The notes under the pieces are model-generated. The model worked only from the letters and a program-made list of their open reading frames with translations, did no database searches and was not told the DNA's origin. Below are positions 17,100 to 25,380 of a DNA stretch of 64,000 nt, in pieces (the first letter of the stretch is position 1; each line of letters opens with the position of its first letter). Position numbers and translations under genes: made by a program. Source of the DNA: Limnohabitans sp. MORI2 (GTDB lineage Bacteria; Pseudomonadota; Gammaproteobacteria; Burkholderiales; Burkholderiaceae_C); the NCBI RefSeq assembly GCF_027925025.1, contig NZ_AP027058.1:2108001-2172000 (forward strand). The letters run 5' to 3'.

Positions 17100-18395
17100 A
17101 TGCATGACGACGAGTTTTCCAACATAGTCAGAAGTGGCACAGAGCACTCTGTTTCGGTTTCCGAACACACAGGCAACGCCAAGACCCCAAAAAACATTGT
17201 CACGTCTCACGAAGAAGAGACCGAGGCGCGCAAACGTGCGTTCGAGCAAAAAGCACTCGCCGAGCTAGAAGCAAAAAAAGCTTTAGCAGACGCATTGGCT
17301 GAGCACACCGAACACATAGCGACTGAAACATCCGCTGACGACAACATCCAAAAAATCACGGCTGATCAAACGGCACAAAATCGTCAGACCATTGCCAACA
17401 GTGGAGCGGCAGCGCCCAATGTGCAAAGCGTCTCAACGGACGTGATAGATGCCAACATTCAAAACATTGGCACGGACAACATCCAAGCGAATATTCAGAA
17501 CATTGCGGCTGACAAAGGCATTCAAGCCAATCGCCAAAATATCCCCACCGATGTCATTGGCGCCAACGTGCAAAACATTGCGATTGATGGCGTCGCCACC
17601 AACAAACAAGCCTTGGAGGCAAGTGGTTTCAGCGCTAACAACCAAGCCGTTGGACAAGACACACTTGGTGTGAATCGCCAAGGTATCGGCAACGATCCAG
17701 CCGCTGCGCCAAACTTGCAGGCACTGCCAGCAGATGAGTCGATCAACAATCGTCAAACGCTGCCAAATGATGGCACAGCAGATAACCGCCAAGGCATCCA
17801 AAGCACCCCCCATTCATCGAATGAGCAAGGAATTGCCAAGCTCGCCATTCAAGACAACAAGCAGCCCCTGCCTCAAGAGAACTTGGCCACCAACAACCAA
17901 GTGCTTGAAACCCCTGCGGGCATTGGCCCCAACAACCAACCCATCGCCACAGACGCAGCCATCTTGAACCGACAGGCTGCGCCTGAAAATGCGCCGCCTG
18001 GCATCAATCGCCAAGGCGTTGACAACGGCAAGATTGAGTCACATTTCGAGCAACTTCCCTCTGACACAGTTGAGCGTAAGAAGGTCGATTTCCCCAGCGG
18101 AAGTAGCGCCAGCGGCGTTGCACAAAACACAGCTGCAGCAGCCAAAGCCTCCACGGCTAAAGCGCAAGTCAAGCCTGCCGCAGCACCACGCGCCCCTGCG
18201 ACCGAGGCAGAAAAGCTGCAAGCCAAGCTCAAGCGCGAGCAAATCAACGACGCCTTTCATGGCCGCTTGGCGGGTATCAAACACAACGTGGACGCACTCA
18301 ACAGCCGCCTCACCGACTTCGAAGAAAAAGTACACAAAGAAGATACCCAGCTCGACAAAGGCAACCCAGATGACTTCAAGGTGGATTTGGGCTAA
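17100..18395 (+). CDS. Unknown protein built of 12/13-residue N-x-Q repeats
   Basis: I do not recognise this 431-residue protein. Residues 1-75 are charged and helical (EEETEARKRAFEQKALAELE), with no signal peptide or membrane segment. Residues 80-322 contain 19 copies of a motif close to (A/x)N-x-Q-x-(I/L)-x-x-D. The Asn falls at 82, 94, 107, 119, 131, 144, 156, 168, 180, 192, 205, 217, 229, 241, 253, 265, 278, 290 and 303, so the spacing is always 12 or 13. An Ala/Pro-rich linker (about 335-370) leads to a coiled-coil-like end (INDAFHGRLAGIKHNVDALN). The gene follows tRNA-Leu by 45 bp and ends at a good terminator. Regular spacing suggests a solenoid or filament-like repeat. Confidence 0.8.
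   Translation: MHDDEFSNIVRSGTEHSVSVSEHTGNAKTPKNIVTSHEEETEARKRAFEQKALAELEAKKALADALAEHTEHIATETSADDNIQKITADQTAQNRQTIANSGAAAPNVQSVSTDVIDANIQNIGTDNIQANIQNIAADKGIQANRQNIPTDVIGANVQNIAIDGVATNKQALEASGFSANNQAVGQDTLGVNRQGIGNDPAAAPNLQALPADESINNRQTLPNDGTADNRQGIQSTPHSSNEQGIAKLAIQDNKQPLPQENLATNNQVLETPAGIGPNNQPIATDAAILNRQAAPENAPPGINRQGVDNGKIESHFEQLPSDTVERKKVDFPSGSSASGVAQNTAAAAKASTAKAQVKPAAAPRAPATEAEKLQAKLKREQINDAFHGRLAGIKHNVDALNSRLTDFEEKVHKEDTQLDKGNPDDFKVDLG
17337..18065 (+). repeat. Region coding for the 19 N-x-Q repeats
   Basis: The repeat is clear at protein level but strongly diverged at DNA level: units are 36 or 39 bp and few neighbouring units share long identical runs. The best conserved DNA words are AACATTCAAAACATTG-like segments in units 4-7 (about 17450-17585). 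Old, selected protein repeats fit this better than a recent microsatellite expansion. Confidence 0.7.
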
Positions 18396-18445
18396 GCACT
18401 GTCGCCCAGATGCCACAGATTTGTCGTCCGCCTGATTAGGATCCA

Positions 18446-18470
18446 GCCTGCCTCAACCGCAGGCTTTTTT
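18446..18470 (+). terminator. Intrinsic terminator after the repeat-protein gene
   Basis: A 6-bp GC-rich stem (GCCTGC/GCAGGC, 7-nt loop) is followed immediately by six T residues. It lies 51 bp after the repeat-protein stop and 16 bp before the next gene's GTG start, so it separates the two transcripts. Confidence 0.75.
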
Positions 18471-18486
18471 GTTTCTGGAGTTTTCT

Positions 18487-19608
18487 GTGAGCCACTTATT
18501 TTCTGAATTCACCCTCACCTCGCCTCGTGGCCCGCTGACTCTGGCTAACCGCGCCATCGTGGCTCCCATGTGCCAATACTCGGCAGAAAACGGCCATGCC
18601 ACCGACTGGCACTTGGCGCATTGGGCCAACCTGCTCAACAGCGGCGCAGCCATGTTCATCATCGAGGCCACTGCGGTGGTGCCAGAGGGGCGCATCACAC
18701 CCCTATGCTTAGGCTTGTGGGGTGACGCCACAGCAGCAGCCTTGCAAGACAAATTGCATCGCGCACGCAAGCTCGCGCCCCATGTGCCAGTGTGTATTCA
18801 GCTTGCGCACGCAGGGCGCAAAGCATCTAGCGCAGCGCCTTGGCAAGGTGGGCAGTTACTGCCTATGGATCAAGGCGGTTGGTCCACCGTTGGCCCGTCA
18901 GCCATTCCTCATCTGCCCCAAGAAACTGCGCCGCATGAGTTAGACGCACAAGGCCTAGAGTGCATCAAACAAGCGTTTGCCAAAGCTGCCCAACGCGCCG
19001 AAGCTATGGGCATTGAAGCCATCGAACTGCATGGCGCACACGGCTATTTGTTGCATCAGTTTTTGTCCCCCATCGCCAACCATCGCACCGATGCCTATGG
19101 TGGCAACTTTGACAACCGCACACGTTTCCCCATGGAAGTGTTTGAAGCTGTGCGCGCGGTTTACAAAGGCACGCTGGGCATGCGCATCTCCGCCTCAGAC
19201 TGGGTGGAGAACGGTTGGACGCCCGAGGAAACAGCCGACTTCTCGCTGCGTTTGAAACTCGCAGGCGCAGACTTTGTGCACATCTCTTCGGGTGGCGTGG
19301 CCGCACAACAAAAAATCGCCATTGGCCCTGACTACCAAGTGCCGTTTGCCAAACTAGTCAAGCAAAAGACAGGCATGCCCACCATCACCGTGGGCCTCAT
19401 CACCGAACCGCAGCAAGCCGAAAACATCTTGGCGCGCGGCGATGCGGATTTGATTGCCCTCGCTCGCGCCTTCCTCTACAAACCCCGTTGGGTGTGGGAA
19501 GCAGCTGCCGCTTTGAACGGCAAAGTGCAAGCCAGCCCGCAGTACTGGCGATGCATGCCGCGCGAAGCACAAGGCATTTTTGAGTCCGTGCACATGGGGC
19601 AGCGCTAA
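18487..19608 (+). CDS. NADH:flavin oxidoreductase / Old Yellow Enzyme (NamA/YqjM-like)
   Basis: This 373-residue FMN protein of the Old Yellow Enzyme family reduces activated C=C bonds with NAD(P)H. Visible family blocks are RAIVAPMCQYSAENG (the Cys is typical of the YqjM subclass), QLAHAGRKAS, the proton-donor region IELHGAHGYLLHQFLSP, NHRTDAYGG, and the phosphate-binding GDADLIALARAFL. The physiological substrate is unknown. I chose GTG 18487, which follows a CTGGAG ribosome site; an in-frame TTG at 18469 overlaps the terminator T-run. A Bug receptor follows 34 bp downstream on the same strand, so the two may share a transcript. Confidence 0.9.
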   Translation: MSHLFSEFTLTSPRGPLTLANRAIVAPMCQYSAENGHATDWHLAHWANLLNSGAAMFIIEATAVVPEGRITPLCLGLWGDATAAALQDKLHRARKLAPHVPVCIQLAHAGRKASSAAPWQGGQLLPMDQGGWSTVGPSAIPHLPQETAPHELDAQGLECIKQAFAKAAQRAEAMGIEAIELHGAHGYLLHQFLSPIANHRTDAYGGNFDNRTRFPMEVFEAVRAVYKGTLGMRISASDWVENGWTPEETADFSLRLKLAGADFVHISSGGVAAQQKIAIGPDYQVPFAKLVKQKTGMPTITVGLITEPQQAENILARGDADLIALARAFLYKPRWVWEAAAALNGKVQASPQYWRCMPREAQGIFESVHMGQR

Positions 19609-19642
19609 GCGCCAACGATAGAACACGAACAGGAGACATGAC

Positions 19643-20644
19643 ATGAAACATCTCACACGCCGCAACCTCAACGCAGCGCTGTTGGCGACCAGCGTCATCA
19701 GCGCAAGCACCTTCATCGCGCCCCTGGTCGCACACGCGCAATCCGACGCCTACCCCAGCAAGCCCATCACCTTGGTGGTGCCCAACCCACCCGGCGGCTT
19801 GGTGGACACATCGGCACGCTTGGTGAGCGAGCCCTTGTCTCGCGTGACAGGTCAATCTGTGGTGGTGGACAACAAGCCAGGCGGCAGCGGCAACTTGGCC
19901 TACTCCAACGTGGCACGCAGCGCGAAAGATGGCTACACCGTGTTGGTGTCGTACTCGGGCTATCACATTGCCAACCCAATCCTGATGGACAAACTCCCTT
20001 GGGACTTGAAAGACCTCACACCCATCGGCCTCATCACAGTGGCCACCAACGTGATTGCGGTACACCCTTCCGTGCCTGCGAACAACTTGAAAGAGTTCAT
20101 CGCATGGGCCAAACAAAACCCAGGCAAGCTCAACTACGCCTCGCAGGGCAATGGCTCGGTGTCTCACATCGGCACGGAAATCTTCAAACAACAAACTGGC
20201 ATTGAAATGACGCACGTCCCTTACAAGGGTTCAGGTCAAGCCATTCAAGATGTGCTGGCGGGCCAAGTGCAGGTGTTCATCACCACGCCACCGTCTGTGA
20301 TGGGCCATGTGCAAAGCGGGAAGCTCAAAGCATTGGCGGTAACGGGCAAAACACGCCATCCACAAATGCCACAAGTGCCCACGGTGTCAGAGGCGGGCTT
20401 GAGTGGTTTTGAGTTGGAGTCGTGGGTGGCCTTGTACGTGCCCAGCGGCACCCCAAAAGACGTGGTGCAAAAGCTATCGGCCGACGTCAAGCGCAGCATG
20501 GAGCAAGCCGAAACCAAGCAACGCGCCGATGCTGCAGGTGTGGAAGTGCGCTACCTCTCACCTGAGAACACCACCAAGCTGCTAGAGCGCGACACCGTCA
20601 GCTGGGCCAAGGCTATCAAGGCAGGCAACATCAAGTTCGACTAA
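19643..20644 (+). CDS. Bug-family tripartite tricarboxylate transporter receptor
   Basis: This 333-residue periplasmic protein has a signal peptide (about 1-32, ending VAHAQ). It has the Bug/TctC signatures YPSKPITLVVPNPPGG, VVVDNKPGGSGNLAYSNVAR, YASQGNGSVSHIGTEIF and VPYKGSGQAIQDVLAGQVQ. A strong AGGAG ribosome site precedes the ATG. Bug proteins capture small carboxylates or similar ligands for TctAB-type permeases; the only tctAB in this window is about 38 kb away. Its 3' end overlaps the convergent epimerase-like gene by 14 bp. The ligand cannot be inferred from sequence. Confidence 0.93.
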   Translation: MKHLTRRNLNAALLATSVISASTFIAPLVAHAQSDAYPSKPITLVVPNPPGGLVDTSARLVSEPLSRVTGQSVVVDNKPGGSGNLAYSNVARSAKDGYTVLVSYSGYHIANPILMDKLPWDLKDLTPIGLITVATNVIAVHPSVPANNLKEFIAWAKQNPGKLNYASQGNGSVSHIGTEIFKQQTGIEMTHVPYKGSGQAIQDVLAGQVQVFITTPPSVMGHVQSGKLKALAVTGKTRHPQMPQVPTVSEAGLSGFELESWVALYVPSGTPKDVVQKLSADVKRSMEQAETKQRADAAGVEVRYLSPENTTKLLERDTVSWAKAIKAGNIKFD

Positions 20645-21554
20645 GTAACCCATCCTCCACTTTCGCGTAGCGCAGCTGCAAACGCAGCTCGCGCTTCATG
20701 CGTGTGTTCACCATGCGGCGTGATTCGCCCATGAAACTCAGCTGCATGGCGGGCAGCTCGGTTTGCGCCTGTGCACGGCTGATGCGCGGTGGTTTGGCTA
20801 AACCATATAAATCAGCCGCCATGTCAAAGTAGTCGCCCATCAACAACTGGCAGTCGTCGTTCACGTTGTAAACGCGTTGAGGCTTGCCACGCCACAGCGC
20901 CAGCTGGCAGGCACGGGCCAAGTCGTTGGCGTGGATGTGGTTGGTGAACACATCCTCTTCTCGGGCAAGTACCGGTGTACCGCGCATCAGGCGTTCACGC
21001 GGCGTGCCGCCCTCGCGGTCAGGCGCATAGATACCCGGAATGCGCAGCACACTCACCCGCACCGCGCTCGAACGCAAACGCCCCACATGGCGCACACGTG
21101 CTTCGGCATCCACACGCCGCTGCGCTCTGGGCGTGATGGGTTTGACCGTGCGGCTCTCACTCACCCACTCACCCGCGCAGTCGCCATACACACCGCTGGT
21201 TGAGCCATAGACCAAGCTCAGCGGTGCGGTGCGGCGCATCAACAAGCGGGTCAACGCCAAAGTGCGCGGGTCGGTGCTGCCTTGCAATGGCGGGGGCGCC
21301 AAATACAACACCCGTGTGGCCCAACCGGCCAAGCGTTGCAAGCTGGCTGGCACATCCAAATTACCCACCACAGGCGTTACGCCTTGGGCGCGCAAAGCGG
21401 CCACGCGCTCGGGGCTAGAGGTGAGAGCCACGACACGCACATGGCGCTGCACGCGCACCACGCGTTGCCCCACATCACCGCAACCGATGATGAGCAAACG
21501 CTCGCGTTTGAAGCGAGAGGGCAAAGCGCCGAGGGGGGATTGATTGGAAGGCAA
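20631..21554 (-). CDS. NAD-dependent epimerase/dehydratase-like protein (atypical SDR)
   Basis: This 307-residue protein has the N-terminal dinucleotide-binding loop LLIIGCGDVGQRVVR (GxGxxG). It then has the extended-SDR landmarks VLYLAPPP, LVYGSTSGVYGDCAG and VLRIPGIYAPDREGG, with IHANDLARACQLAL near the C-terminus. It resembles the YeeZ group of nucleoside-sugar epimerase-like proteins, whose substrates are unknown. The reading frame has no ATG near its start: the first plausible codon is TTG 21554, and another TTG lies before the Rossmann strand, so the true start is uncertain. It is divergent from the ferredoxin-reductase gene, with start codons only 34 bp apart. Confidence 0.82.
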   Translation of the reverse strand: MPSNQSPLGALPSRFKRERLLIIGCGDVGQRVVRVQRHVRVVALTSSPERVAALRAQGVTPVVGNLDVPASLQRLAGWATRVLYLAPPPLQGSTDPRTLALTRLLMRRTAPLSLVYGSTSGVYGDCAGEWVSESRTVKPITPRAQRRVDAEARVRHVGRLRSSAVRVSVLRIPGIYAPDREGGTPRERLMRGTPVLAREEDVFTNHIHANDLARACQLALWRGKPQRVYNVNDDCQLLMGDYFDMAADLYGLAKPPRISRAQAQTELPAMQLSFMGESRRMVNTRMKRELRLQLRYAKVEDGLLSRT

Positions 21555-21588
21555 AATACACCCTATAAAAGTTCAAGGATACCCAAAG

Positions 21589-22620
21589 ATGAGTTTCAAC
21601 ATCACGGTCCAACCTAGTGGCCGCGCATTCACCGCCACCTCTGACGAAACCTTGCTGGCCGCTGGCCTGCGCCAAGGCATTGGCCTGCCCTACGGCTGCA
21701 AAGACGGCGCGTGCGGCTCGTGCAAATGCAAAAAGATTTCGGGTGAAGTCACCCACGGCAACCACCAAGAAAAAGCGCTGAGCGCTGAAGAAGCCGCCAA
21801 TGGCTTTGTGCTCACCTGCTGCGCCACCGCGCACAGCGATGTGGTGCTGGAGTCGCGCCAAGTGGTGGAAGAAGGCGCCTTCCCCATCAAGAAGATGCCC
21901 GTGCGCGTGATGTCGCTGGAGAAGGCCTCACACGATGTGATGATCGTCAAACTGCAACTGCCCGCCACTGACCCGATGAAATTCCATGCCGGTCAGTACG
22001 TCGACTTCTTGCTGCGCGATGGCGATCGCCGCAGCTACTCCATGGCGAATGCACCGCACACATTTGTCGAAGGTGCACCCGCGATTGAACTGCACATCCG
22101 CCACATGCCCGGCGGCAAGTTCACCGACCACGTGTTTGGTGCGATGAAGGAAAAAGAAATCCAACGCATCGAAGGCCCACAAGGCAGCTTCTTCTTGCGT
22201 GAAGACTCAGACAAGCCTTTGGTGTTCTTGGCCTCTGGCACTGGCTTTGCGCCCATCAAAGCCATCTTGGAGCACATGCAACACTTGGGGCTCAGACGCC
22301 CTGTGTCGCTCTACTGGGGTGGCCGCCGCCCTGCGGACCTGTACATGAACGACTGGGTGCAAGCGCAAGCGGCTGTCATGCCAAACCTCACCTACATCCC
22401 CGTGGTGTCAGACGCCTTGCCGGAAGATAACTGGACGGGTCGCACAGGCTTTGTGCATGCTGCCGTATTGCAAGACCACGCCGATCTCAGCGGCCATCAG
22501 GTGTATGCCTGCGGCGCACCGATCGTGGTGGACTCAGCACGCACCGCCTACACACAAGCGGGTTTGCCAGCGGACGAGTTCTACGCCGACTCGTTCACCT
22601 CTGCGGCCGACAAAGCCTAA
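21589..22620 (+). CDS. 2Fe-2S ferredoxin-FAD/NAD(P)H reductase (CDP-6-deoxyglucoseen reductase-like)
   Basis: This 343-residue electron-transfer protein has an N-terminal plant-type 2Fe-2S domain with the Cys pattern C-x4-C-x2-C (YGCKDGACGSCKCKK) and a fourth Cys in VLTCCATA. An FAD-binding domain follows (RSYSMANAPHT), then an NAD-binding domain (LASGTGFAPIKAILEHM, VYACGAPIVVDSAR). Comamonadaceae homologues are usually labelled CDP-6-deoxy-delta-3,4-glucoseen reductase, but no deoxysugar genes are present here, so a general reductase role is as likely. I chose the ATG at 21589, which has AAGGAT upstream. A second Bug receptor follows after 13 bp. Confidence 0.88.
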   Translation: MSFNITVQPSGRAFTATSDETLLAAGLRQGIGLPYGCKDGACGSCKCKKISGEVTHGNHQEKALSAEEAANGFVLTCCATAHSDVVLESRQVVEEGAFPIKKMPVRVMSLEKASHDVMIVKLQLPATDPMKFHAGQYVDFLLRDGDRRSYSMANAPHTFVEGAPAIELHIRHMPGGKFTDHVFGAMKEKEIQRIEGPQGSFFLREDSDKPLVFLASGTGFAPIKAILEHMQHLGLRRPVSLYWGGRRPADLYMNDWVQAQAAVMPNLTYIPVVSDALPEDNWTGRTGFVHAAVLQDHADLSGHQVYACGAPIVVDSARTAYTQAGLPADEFYADSFTSAADKA

Positions 22621-22633
22621 ACACGAGAAAACT

Positions 22634-23644
22634 ATGCAGAACCCTCACACATTTCCTCGCCGCCAACTGCTTTGTCTCTTGCCTGCTTTGCTGAGCTTGG
22701 GTGCAGGGTTTTGCATCTCCAGCGCTCATGCGCAAAGTTTCCCCAGCAAACCAATTCGTTGGATCGTGGTCGCACCTGCTGGCTCGTCACTCGACGTCAT
22801 TGCACGCGCGATGCAAGACAAGCTCAAAGACAGCTTGGGACAAGCCGTTGTGATTGAAAACAAGCCGCAAGCTGGTGGCACCTTGGGCACCAACGAGGTG
22901 GCCAAGTCCGCACCGGATGGCTACACATGGGTGATGTCCTACAACGGCCCCTTGTCATTTGCGCCTTATCTTTATCCCAAGCTGCCTTATCAGCCTCTCA
23001 AAGACTTGCAGCCGGTGATGATCACAACCTCACAGCCCAATGTCATTGCCGTCAACGCCCAGCTGCCCGTCAGCACCATGCGTGAAGCGATTGCCTTGAT
23101 GAAAAAGTCACCAGGCACCTACAACTTCGCATCGGTCGGCAATGGCAGCTCCTCACACCTCACGATGGAATACATCAAGGCTGTGACCAACACCTATGCG
23201 GTGCACATTCCCTTCAACGGTAGCCCCCCTGCCGTGATGGCCACCATGTCTGGCGAAACCCAGTTCATGGCCTCTGTTCCCACAGTGATCGCGCCCCAAG
23301 TCAAGCAAGGGCGTTTGAAGTATTTGGCCGTCACCAGCGCACAACGCTACCCCTTGTTACCGGATGTACCCACCGTGGCTGAAAGCGGCGTTCCAGAGCT
23401 CAAAGGCTTTGAAGCTTTGGCATGGAACGGCGTGCTGGTGGCTGCGGGCACCCCGCGTGATGTGGTGGATCGCATCAACACGGCCTTGAACACTGCGATC
23501 CACGACAGCGCTGTGAAAGATCGCCTCAAAGGTGCAGGCCTTGAACCCATTGGAGGGTCGCCTGAACAATTCACCAAACTCATTCACGATGAGTCGGTGA
23601 AATGGGCCCCCATCATCAAACGCTCCGGCGCACGCATCGATTGA
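22634..23644 (+). CDS. Bug-family tripartite tricarboxylate transporter receptor
   Basis: This 336-residue periplasmic receptor has a signal peptide (residues 1-33, FPRRQLLCLLPALL...SSAHAQ). It has the Bug blocks FPSKPIRWIVVAPAGSSLDV, VVIENKPQAGGTLGTNEVAK, FASVGNGSSSHLTMEYIK and IPFNGSPPAVMATMSGE. The start codon ATG 22634 is set by the signal peptide; the frame stays open upstream across the reductase gene. It follows that gene by 13 bp and precedes a DUF2189 gene by 5 bp, so four genes (21589-24629) may form one transcript. It is distinct in sequence from the other Bug receptor at 19643. Its ligand is unknown. Confidence 0.92.
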   Translation: MQNPHTFPRRQLLCLLPALLSLGAGFCISSAHAQSFPSKPIRWIVVAPAGSSLDVIARAMQDKLKDSLGQAVVIENKPQAGGTLGTNEVAKSAPDGYTWVMSYNGPLSFAPYLYPKLPYQPLKDLQPVMITTSQPNVIAVNAQLPVSTMREAIALMKKSPGTYNFASVGNGSSSHLTMEYIKAVTNTYAVHIPFNGSPPAVMATMSGETQFMASVPTVIAPQVKQGRLKYLAVTSAQRYPLLPDVPTVAESGVPELKGFEALAWNGVLVAAGTPRDVVDRINTALNTAIHDSAVKDRLKGAGLEPIGGSPEQFTKLIHDESVKWAPIIKRSGARID

Positions 23645-23649
23645 TCCGC

Positions 23650-24423
23650 ATGTCCACCCCTGCACACCCCCACCTCGAAGTCAAAGACATTGAGGCATTT
23701 CGCCCCATGCACTGGCTGGCCTTGGCATGGAAAGACATGGAACGCTGCCCCACCGCAGGCGTCACCCACGGCTTGATTTTGGCTTTGGTGGCGGGTGGTT
23801 TGTTTTGGTTTGCACGTCACGACTTTTGGTGGATTGCGGCCATGTTGTCTGTGAGCATGATCATTGCACCGCTGCTAGCCACGGGCTTGTACGACATCAG
23901 CCGTCGCCTAGAACGCGGCGAAGAAGCAACGCTCACCGACGCTTTTCGCATTTGGACCTGTGGCGACAAGCGCTTGATCCAGTTTGGTTTGTTGCTTGCA
24001 GTCTCAAGTGCGGGCTGGCTGGTCTGCTCGGCAGCGCTGATTCAGTGGATGCTGCCCGCCAGTGTGCACACCCCTGCCGATTTTGTGCGTTTGGTTGTGT
24101 TGCAGCCGCAATTCGGATTGTTTGAGCTGTGGGTCATCATGGGGGCGTTGCTCGCTGCGCCGATGTTTGCCTCCACCTTGGTCACCATTCCTTTGTTGAT
24201 GGATCACCCCAGCCTAACCTTGCAACAAGCCGTGCAAACCAGCTGGCGTGTGGTGGCCATGAACCCAGTGGCTATGGCTTGCTGGGCGGGTATTTTGTGT
24301 TTATTCACGGCGCTGGGCATTGGCTCCGCGTTTTTGGGTTTGTTAGGCGTTGTCCCCATGTTGGGCCACGCCAGTTGGCATGCTTACCGTGACTTGGTGG
24401 CTTACGACCCCACGGTGCACTGA
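23650..24423 (+). CDS. DUF2189 family inner-membrane protein
   Basis: This 257-residue membrane protein of unknown function has a soluble N-terminus (MSTPAHPHLEVKDIEAFRP). Five or six hydrophobic segments follow, including GLILALVAGGLFWF, MLSVSMIIAPLLATGLYDIS, FGLLLAVSSAGWLVCSAALI, ALLAAPMFASTLVTIPLLMD and the C-terminal LFTALGIGSAFLGLLGVV. The layout and the LATGLYDISRRLERGE segment match DUF2189 proteins. It starts 5 bp after the Bug receptor and stops 5 bp before a DUF2788 gene. Some DUF2189 proteins lie near cytochrome genes, but nothing here shows such a link. Confidence 0.83.
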   Translation: MSTPAHPHLEVKDIEAFRPMHWLALAWKDMERCPTAGVTHGLILALVAGGLFWFARHDFWWIAAMLSVSMIIAPLLATGLYDISRRLERGEEATLTDAFRIWTCGDKRLIQFGLLLAVSSAGWLVCSAALIQWMLPASVHTPADFVRLVVLQPQFGLFELWVIMGALLAAPMFASTLVTIPLLMDHPSLTLQQAVQTSWRVVAMNPVAMACWAGILCLFTALGIGSAFLGLLGVVPMLGHASWHAYRDLVAYDPTVH

Positions 24424-24428
24424 TTTTT

Positions 24429-24629
24429 ATGACAGAAGAACAATTTGCCCAATTTGGGCTGACCTTTGGCGTGGGCGGCTTCATGCTGTACATGCTATTC
24501 ATCATCTACCAGCTTGCACGCGAATCGAAAGCGGGCAAGTTCGGCACGTTTGTGCTGTTTTTGGTGTTGGCGTTTGGCATGGTGGGCTTCATTGCCAAAC
24601 AAGTGTTGATTTGGATGATGGAGGGCTAA
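24429..24629 (+). CDS. DUF2788 family small membrane protein
   Basis: This 66-residue protein begins MTEEQFAQFGLTFGVGG and has two membrane helices (FMLYMLFIIYQLA and FVLFLVLAFGMVGFIA) joined by a short positive loop (RESKAGK), the DUF2788 layout. Its function is unknown. It starts 5 bp after the DUF2189 gene, so it is probably co-translated with it. The next gene, livF, converges on it with a 21-bp gap. Confidence 0.85.
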   Translation: MTEEQFAQFGLTFGVGGFMLYMLFIIYQLARESKAGKFGTFVLFLVLAFGMVGFIAKQVLIWMMEG

Positions 24630-24650
24630 ACCCTCCTCACCGACACAGGC

Positions 24651-25379
24651 TTATTCACCCAGATAGGCTTCACGCACTTTAGGGTCGTGCAACATGTCGT
24701 GTGCATTACCACTGAGGGTGATCAAACCCGACTCCATCACATAGCCACGGTCGGCAATTTGCAGTGCACGGCTGGCGTTTTGTTCCACCAACAAAATCGT
24801 CACACCTTGAGCGGACACATCTTGAATCACTTCAAAGATTTTGTCCACCATGATGGGTGACAAGCCCATCGATGGTTCATCGAGCAACAGCACTTTGGGG
24901 CGACTCATCAACGCACGGCCCATGGCCAACATTTGTTGCTCACCACCTGACATGGTGCCTGCCAATTGATCACGGCGTTCTTTGAGACGCGGGAAGGTGG
25001 TGAACACGCGCTCGATGTCATCGGCAATGGCTGCATTGTCATCACGGATGTAGGCGCCCATTTGCAAGTTTTCCACAATGGTCATGCGCGTGAACACACC
25101 GCGGCCTTCGGGCACCATGGCGAGGCCTTGTTGCACCAAATCCCAAGGGCCTTGACCGTCAATGGTTTTGCCGTTCAGCTGAATATGACCGCCACCCAAG
25201 GGCAGCAGACCCGTGATGGCTTTCATGGTGGTCGTTTTACCTGCGCCATTGGAGCCAATGAGCGAGACCAGCTCACCCTCGCGCACCTCTAGGCTCACGC
25301 CTTTGACGGCTTGAATGCCGCCGTAGGCGACCTTCACATCCTGGACGCTCAAGAGCACGCTTGCGTTGTTGTGTTTCAT
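24651..25379 (-). CDS. livF: Branched-chain amino acid ABC transporter ATPase LivF
   Basis: This 242-residue ATP-binding subunit energises a branched-chain amino acid (or related carboxylate/amide) importer. It has Walker A GSNGAGKTT, signature MSGGEQQMLAMGRAL, and Walker B VLLLDEPSMGLSP. The LivF-type insert GVFTRMTIVENLQMGAY also fits. I chose the ATG at 25379, giving MKHNNASVLLSVQDVKV; the frame extends 33 bases further upstream into livG. It is the last gene of livHMGF. No binding protein (LivK) is encoded with the cluster. Confidence 0.93.
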   Translation of the reverse strand: MKHNNASVLLSVQDVKVAYGGIQAVKGVSLEVREGELVSLIGSNGAGKTTTMKAITGLLPLGGGHIQLNGKTIDGQGPWDLVQQGLAMVPEGRGVFTRMTIVENLQMGAYIRDDNAAIADDIERVFTTFPRLKERRDQLAGTMSGGEQQMLAMGRALMSRPKVLLLDEPSMGLSPIMVDKIFEVIQDVSAQGVTILLVEQNASRALQIADRGYVMESGLITLSGNAHDMLHDPKVREAYLGE

Positions 25380-25380
25380 G

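Noticed and set aside
16970..17100. tRNA-Leu as an integration site for a genomic island
   Set aside because: The tRNA 3' end is not repeated downstream, no integrase is present and the adjacent gene is not island-like in type.
17337..18065. CRISPR-like or microsatellite DNA repeat
   Set aside because: Periodicity is in the protein; DNA units differ strongly, have no constant repeat/spacer structure and stay in frame.
19400..20215. A 271-codon minus-strand frame opposite the Old Yellow Enzyme and Bug genes
   Set aside because: Both sense genes have clear motifs; the antisense product is rich in Cys, His and Arg with no domain. Shadow of GC-rich third positions.
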